This document shows, piece after piece, positions 1-8,286 of a stretch of 64,000 nucleotides of DNA; positions within the stretch are counted from its first letter, which is position 1, and each line of letters opens with the position of its first letter. The notes beneath the pieces were generated by a model. That model was not told where the DNA came from, searched no databases, and saw only the letters and a program-made list of their open reading frames with translations. Made by a program: the position numbers and the translations under genes. Location of the stretch: NCBI RefSeq assembly GCF_029436685.1, contig NZ_JAROCY010000011.1:62001-126000 (forward strand), written 5' to 3'. The DNA comes from Novosphingobium cyanobacteriorum. Lineage in GTDB: Bacteria; Pseudomonadota; Alphaproteobacteria; Sphingomonadales; Sphingomonadaceae.

Positions 1-2
1 GC

Positions 3-338
3 GGGAACTATGACGTTTCCCGATACCACTTCGTGCTGCCCGAGGAAGCCGGGGTGCCGTTCATCGCCGCGACCGAGGAAGTGCGCGAGGCGGCGGTGAA
101 GGGGCTGGAGTGCCGGCGGACGATTGCCGACATGCCCTATGGCGCGATGACCTGGACCTATCCGGCGGCGGAGCGGAAGCTGGACTTCGACTTCGGCTGC
201 ACATCGGATTCCGCCGGCAAGGTCTATCAGGCGATCGGCCGCGCGACGCAGGTGATCGAGAAGATGGCCAGGATCGACAAGGAGCCCTTCGCGGTGGATC
301 ACTATGTGGGCGGACAGTTGCAGAGGCCGACGCCATGA
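3..338 (+). CDS. C-terminal part of an unidentified protein
   Basis: The open frame enters from the left edge and gives the last 111 residues of a protein whose start lies outside the window. I do not recognise the family. The visible part is soluble, with no membrane segment and no clear catalytic motif. Its stop TGA overlaps the hrcA start in an ATGA arrangement, so it is very probably translationally coupled to hrcA and shares its mRNA. That coupling suggests the hrcA-grpE operon promoter lies upstream of this gene. Confidence 0.7.
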   Translation, partial: GNYDVSRYHFVLPEEAGVPFIAATEEVREAAVKGLECRRTIADMPYGAMTWTYPAAERKLDFDFGCTSDSAGKVYQAIGRATQVIEKMARIDKEPFAVDHYVGGQLQRPTP

Positions 339-1399
339 GCGGATCGACACTTTCCGAACTGACCACCCGCGCGCGGGATATCTTCCGGCTGGTGGTGGAA
401 GGCTATATCGCCAACGGGCAGCCGGTGGGATCGAAGACGCTGGCCGGGAGCGGCGGGGTGAACCTTTCACCCGCATCGATCCGGTCAGTGCTGCAGGAAC
501 TGCAGGATGCGGGCCTGCTGGCTGCGCCGCATACCAGCGCGGGGCGGATGCCGACCGAGGTGGGGCTGCGCCTGTTTGTGGACGGAATCATGCAGGTGGC
601 GGAGCCTTCTGCCGCAGAGCGCGCGCAGATCGAGCGCGGGGTTTCCGCCGGTGGCACGATCGAGCAGGCGCTTGCGGCGGCAACATCGGCGCTGTCGGAG
701 CTTTCCGCCGGAGCCGGCGTGGTGATGGTGCCACGGCGCGAACCGCGGCTGATGCAGATTTCGTTCGTGCCGCTGTCCCCGATCCGCGCGCTGGCGGTGC
801 TGGTGGCCGAAGACGGTGCGGTGGAGAACCGGATCATCGACCTGCCGGTGCAGGTGATGCCATCGACGCTGGAGCAGGCAGGGAACTACCTGACATCGCG
901 CCTGGCTGGGCGCACGCTGGGCGAGGCGGTGGCGGGCATCCGGCGCGAGATTGCCGAGGGCCATTCGGCTCTGGATTCGGCCAGTGCAGACCTGGTGCAG
1001 CGCGGCCTTGCGGTATGGTCAACCGACGCGGCGGCGCGGCCGGTGCTGGTGGTGCGCGGGCAGGCCAACCTGCTGGACGAGGCGGCGCTGCACGACCTTG
1101 AGCGGGTGCGGCAGCTGCTGGACGAACTGGAGAGCGCGGAGGCGATTGCCGGCGTGCTGGACGCCGCGCGCGAGGCGCAGGCGACGCGCATCTTCATTGG
1201 CAGCGAGAACCGGCTGTTCTCGCTTTCCGGCTCTTCGGTCATCGCCTCTCCATGGCGCGACGGAGAAGGGCGCGTGGTGGGCGTGGTGGGGGTTATCGGC
1301 CCGACGCGGTTGAATTATGCGCGGGTTGTCCCCATGGTGGACTTCACGGCTCAAAGCTTGAGCAAACTTATCGGACAGGACGGATTTTCCCGGAAATGA
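335..1399 (+). CDS. hrcA: Heat-inducible transcription repressor HrcA
   Basis: The product is 354 residues, the normal HrcA length. HrcA binds the CIRCE operator and represses chaperone genes until misfolded protein titrates GroEL away from it. The N-terminal winged helix is clear: a GxPVGSKTL element near residues 29-37, then SPASIRSVLQELQDAGLL, then the HTSAGRMPTEVGLR signature near residue 65. The conserved inserted and GAF-like parts follow. The ATG overlaps the stop of the preceding gene (ATGA), and the hrcA stop overlaps the grpE start in the same way, so the three genes form one tightly coupled operon. No CIRCE inverted repeat was seen in this window, so its targets (typically groESL) are probably elsewhere. 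Confidence 0.95.
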   Translation: MSGSTLSELTTRARDIFRLVVEGYIANGQPVGSKTLAGSGGVNLSPASIRSVLQELQDAGLLAAPHTSAGRMPTEVGLRLFVDGIMQVAEPSAAERAQIERGVSAGGTIEQALAAATSALSELSAGAGVVMVPRREPRLMQISFVPLSPIRALAVLVAEDGAVENRIIDLPVQVMPSTLEQAGNYLTSRLAGRTLGEAVAGIRREIAEGHSALDSASADLVQRGLAVWSTDAAARPVLVVRGQANLLDEAALHDLERVRQLLDELESAEAIAGVLDAAREAQATRIFIGSENRLFSLSGSSVIASPWRDGEGRVVGVVGVIGPTRLNYARVVPMVDFTAQSLSKLIGQDGFSRK

Positions 1400-1971
1400 T
1401 GGACAACGACACGCGCCCGACTGAACAGACCGCCGATGAAGCGGCGGCCGCCGAACTGGAAGGCGTGCCTGAGGAACTGCTGGAAAAGGGCGATGCGCAG
1501 GCCGAGCTGGTCGAGGCGCTGAAGGCGGACCTCGAAGCGGCGAAGCAGGATGTGCTCTATGCCAAGGCGGAGACGCAGAACGTGCGCCGCCGCATGGAAA
1601 AGGACATTGCCGACGCCCGTGCCTATTCCGCGACGGCCTTTGCGCGCGACATCCTTTCAGTGGCGGACAACCTTTCGCGCGCGCTGGAATCTATTCCGGC
1701 GGAGCTGCGCGAGGACGACAAGATGAAGAACCTTGTCGCCGGGCTGGAAGCCACGGGGCGCGAGATCGACAAGGTCTTCGCCAGCCACGGCATCAGCCGC
1801 ATTGCCGCCAAGGGCCTGCCGCTGGACCCGCACCAGCACCAGGCGATGCTGGAAATCCCCTCTGCCGACGTGGAGCCGGGCACCGTGCTGCAGGAACTGC
1901 AGGCCGGCTACATGATCAAGGACCGCCTGCTGCGCGCGGCGATGGTGGCGGTGGCGAAGAAGCCGGATTGA
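1396..1971 (+). CDS. grpE: Nucleotide exchange factor GrpE
   Basis: GrpE (191 residues) is the DnaK co-chaperone that releases ADP and acts as a thermosensor. An acidic N-terminus leads into a long helical dimerisation stalk (about residues 30-95, including AETQNVRRRMEKDI). The C-terminal beta domain carries the family signature around DPHQHQAMLEI and ends with LQAGYMIKDRLLRAAMVAVAKK. The start ATG at 1396 overlaps the hrcA stop; a second ATG follows directly at 1399 and could also serve. A rho-independent terminator lies about 30 bp downstream, closing the operon. dnaK and dnaJ are 3 kb away on the same strand. Confidence 0.95.
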   Translation: MMDNDTRPTEQTADEAAAAELEGVPEELLEKGDAQAELVEALKADLEAAKQDVLYAKAETQNVRRRMEKDIADARAYSATAFARDILSVADNLSRALESIPAELREDDKMKNLVAGLEATGREIDKVFASHGISRIAAKGLPLDPHQHQAMLEIPSADVEPGTVLQELQAGYMIKDRLLRAAMVAVAKKPD

Positions 1972-2000
1972 TCCTGGCTTGTCCCATTGGCGGATGAAGG

Positions 2001-2026
2001 CGCGCTCCCGGTTTGGGGGCGCGTTT
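2001..2026 (+). terminator. Rho-independent terminator after grpE
   Basis: A nine-base-pair GC-rich stem (CGCGCTCCC with GGGGGCGCG, one G-U wobble) and a short loop are followed by a T-rich run. It sits 30 bp after the grpE stop. Confidence 0.75.
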
Positions 2027-2050
2027 TCGTTTGGGCGGAGGGAAGAAGTG

Positions 2051-2179
2051 GGTTTCGCGCGAAGACGCGAAGGATTTGGTTCGCGCAGAGTGCGCAGAGG
2101 GCGCGGAGAAAAAAGGGAAGAGGGAGAGAGGGCGGCTGCGCCGCAGGCTTTCCAACTCTTTGCGGGCTCTGCGCGAAAC
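2051..2179. repeat. Dispersed intergenic repeat, copy A
   Basis: This non-coding stretch contains the blocks TTTCGCGCGAAGACGCGAAG, GGTTCGCGCAGAGTGCGCAG, a purine-rich GGGAAGAGGGAGAGAGG tract, GGCGGCTGCGCCGCAGGC, and a closing CTCTGCGCGAAAC. The same blocks recur at 8100-8253 and 52587-52768. The outer blocks are roughly inverted copies of each other (TTCGCGCAGAG against CTCTGCGCGAA), so the element can fold into a long imperfect hairpin. It lies between convergent grpE and the isochorismatase-like gene. Confidence 0.75.
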
Positions 2180-2193
2180 TCGACGGGGATGCC

Positions 2194-2868
2194 TCAGGCC
2201 AGCAGCCCGACCACTTCATCCGTGGAATAGATGTCCGCGAAGACCATGGCCATGATGTGGAGGGTGGCGGCGTGCTCCTCGTCAGACAGGGCGGCATTGG
2301 CGTCGGCGGCGATGAGGACGCGGTAGTTGAGCTGCATCGCATCGCGTGCGGTGCTTTCGCAGCAGCAGTTGGTGAGGGTGCCGGTGATCAGCAAGGTGTC
2401 GATGCCGTGCGCCCGCAGAACCGCGTCGAGCCCGCTGGTGCCGGGGGTGAAGCCGCTGAAGCGGTGCTTGTCGACTATGGCGTCGCCTTCGTCCACCCGC
2501 ACGTCGAGCGTGGGCCAGAACTGGTGGTGGTGCGCGCCGGGGGTGAAGGCGGCGCGGTGCTTGGCGGCATCGGCGCCCATGCGGCGGGCGAAGTTGGACC
2601 AGCTTTCATCCCCCGGCGTGGTGAAGCGCAGGAACACATTGAGGCCGCCGGCGCTGCGCACCGCGGCGGATATGCGGTTGATGTTGTCGACGATGGTGCG
2701 CGCTTCGGGCACTTCCACCGGGGCACCCGGTTCCATGAAGCCGTTCTGCATGTCGACACAGATGTGGGCCAGCCGCCTGGGATCGATATCGGTGAAGATG
2801 TTGGCGGCGCCGCCGCGCGAGGCTGCGAAGCGGGCGAGGATGGCGTGGTGATCGACGGCGTGGGGCAT
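2194..2868 (-). CDS. Isochorismatase-like cysteine hydrolase
   Basis: The protein (224 residues) belongs to the isochorismatase-like hydrolase superfamily, cytosolic enzymes that cleave isochorismate, nicotinamide or N-carbamoyl compounds. The expected triad is present: Asp39 in ICVDMQNGF, the lysine in VDKHRFSGF, and the nucleophilic cysteine in the TNCCCESTARDA segment, where the family usually has TNVCVESTARDA. The ATG at 2868 is chosen because AAGGA lies just upstream. Longer upstream in-frame starts would run into the divergent lipoprotein promoter. The substrate cannot be read from sequence or context, since the gene stands alone. Confidence 0.85.
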   Translation of the reverse strand: MPHAVDHHAILARFAASRGGAANIFTDIDPRRLAHICVDMQNGFMEPGAPVEVPEARTIVDNINRISAAVRSAGGLNVFLRFTTPGDESWSNFARRMGADAAKHRAAFTPGAHHHQFWPTLDVRVDEGDAIVDKHRFSGFTPGTSGLDAVLRAHGIDTLLITGTLTNCCCESTARDAMQLNYRVLIAADANAALSDEEHAATLHIMAMVFADIYSTDEVVGLLA

Positions 2869-2951
2869 GGCTGAAATCCTTCTCCTGCCGGCAAAAATGC
2901 CACGGTCAGGGGGCTTTGCGCCAGACCTGCCCAAAGGGGCTTTCGCGTGGC

Positions 2952-2977
2952 GGAACCGGAAGGGGGGCAGCGCCGTT
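2952..2977 (+). promoter_or_regulatory. EcfG-type general stress promoter
   Basis: GGAAC (2952-2956), a 17-bp spacer, then CGTT (2974-2977) fit the alphaproteobacterial EcfG consensus GGAAC-N16/17-CGTT. It lies 46 bp upstream of the lipoprotein gene start, on the same strand. Confidence 0.6.
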
Positions 2978-3022
2978 TTTCGGATCAACGGGGCGAAGGA
3001 CGGAGCCCCAGGAGATTGAGCC

Positions 3023-3280
3023 ATGACCCGTAAATTCCTTCTTCCCGCAATCGCCGCTGCGGCGCTGCCGCTGGCCGGATGCGCCAGCAACTATGCCGGC
3101 GAAGGCGCGCTGGCCGGTGTCGCCGGTGGCGCGCTGATCGGCGCGGCGACTGGCGGCAATGTGGCGACCGGCGCGGCCATCGGCGCGGCGGCGGGCGCGG
3201 CTGGCGGTTCGCTGATCAAGAAGAACGGCCACTGCTATCGCCGTGACAACAACGGCTATGAGTACGAAGTGCGCTGCTGA
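3023..3280 (+). CDS. Small glycine-zipper lipoprotein
   Basis: The 85-residue product starts with a lipoprotein signal (positively charged MTRK, hydrophobic stretch, lipobox LAGC with Cys20). The mature part is dominated by glycine/alanine repeats (GALAGVAGGALIGAA and GAAIGAAAGAAGG), typical of glycine-zipper proteins that insert in or lie against membranes. A short polar tail carries two cysteines. AGGAGATTGAGCC precedes the ATG. The EcfG-like promoter upstream suggests general stress control. The stop codon abuts the stop of the convergent downstream gene with no spacing. The precise function of such proteins is not known. Confidence 0.85.
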   Translation: MTRKFLLPAIAAAALPLAGCASNYAGEGALAGVAGGALIGAATGGNVATGAAIGAAAGAAGGSLIKKNGHCYRRDNNGYEYEVRC

Positions 3281-3742
3281 TCAGGCCGAAGGCACTGCCG
3301 GTTTGGGTTGAGGCGGCCTGGCAGCCGTCTCAATCCGTACGGCGATTTCGAGTGCGGTTCCGGCAAGCGCCTTGATTTCGCTTTGCGTCAGCAGGCGAGC
3401 CATCAGGCCGAAGCCGCCCTGTTCGCGCGGATTGGTGAAGCAGGCGACCGCCCCCGACCCCTGCAGCAGCTTCATCTCGGCATGGACCAGATCATTGCGG
3501 ATAGACTGAAGCTTCTCGTACTCGTCGATGGCGAGATGCATTTCTACCCGGCTGGCCTTTGAATATCTGGGGCTGGCAGGGATGCTTCGCACTTTCTTGA
3601 GCCGTTGACCGCACTGTTCGGTCTGCTTGAACAGGTTGTGCCGGGAGAGAAACGCCGCAATCGCTGCTTCGGATCGGGCGAATGCGTCGATGCACTGGCT
3701 GCGGTAAAGGTGAAACAGCAGGTCCGGTTGGGGCGCGCTCAT
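3281..3742 (-). CDS. Hypothetical helical protein with HEPN-like RNDLVH motif
   Basis: This 153-residue protein is predicted to be mostly helical and soluble. Near residue 83 it carries IRNDLVHAEMK, which fits the R-x4-H motif of HEPN-fold proteins, a group that includes many RNases but also non-catalytic members. I see no second diagnostic feature, so an RNase role is only a possibility. It is monocistronic on the minus strand, with a 34-bp gap to the next gene upstream, and its stop abuts that of the lipoprotein gene. Confidence 0.7.
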   Translation of the reverse strand: MSAPQPDLLFHLYRSQCIDAFARSEAAIAAFLSRHNLFKQTEQCGQRLKKVRSIPASPRYSKASRVEMHLAIDEYEKLQSIRNDLVHAEMKLLQGSGAVACFTNPREQGGFGLMARLLTQSEIKALAGTALEIAVRIETAARPPQPKPAVPSA

Positions 3743-3776
3743 GGCGTGGCCTTAGCCGCCAACCGTCAACATTTTC

Positions 3777-4268
3777 CTAGCCGATCGGAAAGGGCAGGAC
3801 CGCCTTGAGGTCTGCCAGCGGGGGCGCTGCCGGGTGCGGGGCGCCCCTTTCCGCGAGATAGGCGTGGGCGACGAGTTCGGCCTGTTGTTCGATGCCATAG
3901 GCGGTGAACGGCTTGCCGGGCACGAAGCGGTATTCGTAGCGGCAGAACGGGTGGCGCATCAGCGGCAGCCACCAGCGGCCGCGCACCTGCGCCTGCCACA
4001 CATGCACCATTTCGTGCACGAAGAGCGCCTGCGCGCTTAAGGGGGCATGGGCGAAATCATCGCACCAGTGTGGACCGGCCGGATGGAAATGGATGTGGCC
4101 CATCGGCGCCATCACGGTGCCACGGGGCTGGAACGGAAAGAAGCGTCGGCGGATCAGGCGGACCGGCGCCGGATCGATGGCAGCGCCGAAGACGGCGCGC
4201 ACCAGCGCGGTTTCACCGGGCGTGAGCGCGCGCCTGGGAGAGCCCTGGCCGCCGGCCAAGGCGATCAC
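3777..4268 (-). CDS. Zincin-like hypothetical protein (HEMVH motif)
   Basis: The 163-residue protein contains HEMVHVWQAQ at about residue 85, matching the HExxH zinc-binding motif of metallopeptidases. A downstream acid is available in GIEQQAELVAH, and histidines cluster in GHIHFHPAGPHW. No signal peptide is visible. Similar sphingomonad proteins are often labelled vgr-related, which tells nothing about function. Its start overlaps the stop of the copper chaperone gene (ATGA), so the two are translationally coupled and may share a metal-related or envelope role. Peptidase activity is inferred from the motif only. Confidence 0.75.
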   Translation of the reverse strand: MIALAGGQGSPRRALTPGETALVRAVFGAAIDPAPVRLIRRRFFPFQPRGTVMAPMGHIHFHPAGPHWCDDFAHAPLSAQALFVHEMVHVWQAQVRGRWWLPLMRHPFCRYEYRFVPGKPFTAYGIEQQAELVAHAYLAERGAPHPAAPPLADLKAVLPFPIG

Positions 4269-4786
4269 ATGTGGTCCATGTGGCCCATCTCATCACCCCC
4301 GGGTGCCTCCACCTTGGCGCGGACGCTGGCCTTGTCGCCATTGTCGAGGGTGATGGTGAGTTCGGTGTCGCCGTCCGCCTTGAGCGAACCATCGGCATCG
4401 AACAGCATGACGTGATAGCCGCCGGGCTTGAACTCGATCGCCTTGCCCGCCTCGATCGGCACCTGCGTGACGGCTTTCATCGACATCACGCCGGCTTCAT
4501 CGACGGTCTGGTGCATCTCGGCCCTGGCGAAGCCATCGACATGCACGGCGACGAGCTTACGCGGGGCGCCATCGCCTTGGCTGAGCGTGAAATAGGCGAC
4601 GCCCGGATTGCCGGAAACGGCGGGCAGGCGGACCATGGCGTCGGACAGCATCATGCCCGGTGCGGCGCTGGGCGCATCGGCGGCGGGTGCGGCGGAACTG
4701 GCCCCGGCTGTGGGCGCATCGCCCTTGCCACATCCCGAAAGCGCCAGCACGGCAAGGGCGGCGGCGGGCAGCAGCAGGTGGCGCAT
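4265..4786 (-). CDS. Periplasmic copper chaperone, PCu(A)C family lipoprotein
   Basis: The 173-residue product starts with a lipoprotein signal (lipobox LSGC, Cys19), then an Ala/Pro linker, then a PCu(A)C domain. The family Cu(I) site H-x10-M-x21-H-x-M is intact: the His of AEMHQT, the second Met of VMSMKA and the HVM triplet fit that spacing exactly. The extra HMDHM tail adds possible metal ligands. PCu(A)C proteins deliver copper to the CuA centre of cytochrome c oxidase in the periplasm. The start at 4786 has AGGAG upstream. The gene is the first of a two-gene unit and is divergent from dnaK. Confidence 0.9.
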   Translation of the reverse strand: MRHLLLPAAALAVLALSGCGKGDAPTAGASSAAPAADAPSAAPGMMLSDAMVRLPAVSGNPGVAYFTLSQGDGAPRKLVAVHVDGFARAEMHQTVDEAGVMSMKAVTQVPIEAGKAIEFKPGGYHVMLFDADGSLKADGDTELTITLDNGDKASVRAKVEAPGGDEMGHMDHM

Positions 4787-4837
4787 CGGGGAGGTCTCCT
4801 CTTTTACAAACCTGTCTTCCGGTAACTTGGCCGGGGC

Positions 4838-4865
4838 CTTGTGCCAAGCGGAACCGCACCTATAT
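4838..4865 (+). promoter_or_regulatory. Sigma-32 type heat-shock promoter of dnaK
   Basis: CTTG (4838-4841), a 17-bp spacer and CCTATAT (4859-4865) match the alphaproteobacterial heat-shock consensus CTTG-N17/18-CYTATNT. It lies 89 bp upstream of the dnaK ATG. No CIRCE inverted repeat is present between it and dnaK. Confidence 0.7.
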
Positions 4866-4953
4866 CGCCCGGCGTCGGAGCCGCGAAACCTTGTTCGCCC
4901 GGCAGGGGAACAGACCCACGCGCGGCGTCCATTCTGGAAGGAAATGGGGAAAC

Positions 4954-6861
<1,908 letters not shown>

Positions 6862-6876
6862 TGTTGCGATGAACCG

Positions 6877-6911
6877 GCCCGCCGCCTGCGAATCGACCGC
6901 AGGCGGCGGGC
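6877..6911 (+). terminator. Strong hairpin between dnaK and dnaJ (attenuator or partial terminator)
   Basis: A perfect 14-bp GC stem (GCCCGCCGCCTGCG at 6877-6890, its complement at 6898-6911) closes a 7-nt loop and is followed by TGTCGTTCTT, an imperfect T run. The dnaJ ribosome-binding region starts only 15 nt later, so it probably reduces rather than stops transcription, or it protects the 3' end of dnaK mRNA. Confidence 0.75.
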
Positions 6912-6935
6912 TGTCGTTCTTGGATGGGAAACGCA

Positions 6936-8072
6936 ATGTCGGCTGAGATCGATTTCTACGAGCTGCTCGAGGTGGAGCGCACCGCGGACGACAAGGTGCT
7001 GAAGTCCGCCTACCGCAAGCTGGCCATGAAGTTCCACCCTGACAAGAATCCGGGGTGCAAGGACAGCGAGGCGAAGTTCAAGCAGATCAACGAGGCCTAT
7101 GCCTGCCTCTCCGACCCGCAGAAGCGGGCGGCCTATGACCGTTATGGCCATGCCGCGTTCCAGCAGGGCGGGCCGGGCGGCGGTGGCGGCTTTGCCGGCG
7201 GCGGCGACTTCGGCGATCTGGGCGATATCTTCGAGACGATATTCGGCGGCGCGTTCGGTGGCGGCGGAGGCCGCCAGCAGGCGCGGCGTGGCGCGGACCT
7301 GCGCTATGACATGGAAATCACGCTGGAAGAGGCGTTCCACGGCAAGCAGGCCGAGGTTTCCGTGGAGGTTTCGGAGAAGTGCGAGCCCTGCGACGGATCG
7401 GGCGCGCAGCCCGGCACCGGTGCGCGGCGCTGCAACCTGTGCGGCGGGCACGGCAAGGTGCGCGCGCAGCAGGGTTTCTTCATGGTGGAGCGCACCTGCC
7501 CGACCTGCCACGGCCGGGGCGAGGTGATCGAGAAGCCGTGCCGCAGTTGCCGCGGCGAAGGCCGCATCGATGCCGAGCAGAAGCTGGAAGTGAACATTCC
7601 AGCAGGCGTGGACAATGGCACGCGCATCCGGCTGGCCGGCAAGGGCGAGGCGGGGCCGTTCGGGTCTCCGCCCGGGGACCTTTACATCTTCCTGCATGTG
7701 AAGCGGCACCGCGTGTTCGAACGCGAAGGCACGACGCTGCTGACGCGGGTGCCGATCAGCTTCACCACGGCGGCGCTGGGCGGTGAGATCGAGATTCCGG
7801 GGCTGGATGGCCAGCGCCATGCGATCGAGATTCCTGCCGGCATCCAGAGCGGAAAGCAGCTGCGCAAGCGCGGGGCGGGAATGCCGGTGCTGCAAGGGCG
7901 CGGTACGGGTGACCTGGTGGTTGAAGTGCAGGTGGAAACACCGACCAGGCTGAGCGCGCGGCAGAAGGAATTGCTGCGCGAGTTCCAGGCAACCGAAACC
8001 GGGGAAGAATGCCCGCAATCCAAGGGCTTCTTCGAGCGCATCAAGGATGTGTGGACCGATCTGACGGATTAG
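6936..8072 (+). CDS. dnaJ: Co-chaperone DnaJ (Hsp40, type I)
   Basis: The 378-residue product has all type I parts: a J domain (residues 1-70) with HPD in KFHPDKNPG, a Gly-rich linker (about 75-115), and a zinc region with four CxxCxGxG repeats ([32 protein letters not shown]). The C-terminal substrate-binding domains follow. DnaJ delivers clients to DnaK and stimulates its ATPase. The ATG at 6936 is preferred because GGGAAA sits at proper spacing; an in-frame ATG four codons earlier lacks it. It lies 74 bp after dnaK, behind the hairpin. Confidence 0.97.
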   Translation: MSAEIDFYELLEVERTADDKVLKSAYRKLAMKFHPDKNPGCKDSEAKFKQINEAYACLSDPQKRAAYDRYGHAAFQQGGPGGGGGFAGGGDFGDLGDIFETIFGGAFGGGGGRQQARRGADLRYDMEITLEEAFHGKQAEVSVEVSEKCEPCDGSGAQPGTGARRCNLCGGHGKVRAQQGFFMVERTCPTCHGRGEVIEKPCRSCRGEGRIDAEQKLEVNIPAGVDNGTRIRLAGKGEAGPFGSPPGDLYIFLHVKRHRVFEREGTTLLTRVPISFTTAALGGEIEIPGLDGQRHAIEIPAGIQSGKQLRKRGAGMPVLQGRGTGDLVVEVQVETPTRLSARQKELLREFQATETGEECPQSKGFFERIKDVWTDLTD

Positions 8073-8099
8073 GTCTTCTGCCCGGTCTTTTGGCGGGAC

Positions 8100-8253
8100 A
8101 GGTTCTCGCGAGGACGCCGGGCGAAGAAATTCTGTGGTTCGCGCAGAGTGCGCAGGGGGTGCGGAAGAATAGAAGAAGAGGATTTTGGCGGCTGCGCCGC
8201 AGGCCGATTTTTCCCCTTTTTACTTCGCGTTCTCCGCGCTCTCTGCGCGAAAC
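8100..8253. repeat. Dispersed intergenic repeat, copy B
   Basis: This copy shares GGTTCGCGCAGAGTGCGCAG and GGCGGCTGCGCCGCAGGC exactly with the copy at 2051-2179. Its ends are inverted: TTCGCGCAGAGTGCGCAG on the left, and a right end CTCTCTGCGCGAAA that complements it. The middle holds a purine-rich half and a pyrimidine-rich half (TTTTTCCCCTTTTTAC), so the whole unit can fold back. It fills the gap between convergent dnaJ and the patatin-like gene. Confidence 0.75.
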
Positions 8254-8286
8254 ATCCCTTTTCATTTCGCGCCCTGATGAGAGACT

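Noticed and set aside
4851..4882. GGAAC followed by CGTC at 18 bp before dnaK as an EcfG promoter
   Set aside because: The spacing is one base too long and the -10 does not match; it overlaps the better sigma-32 type promoter.
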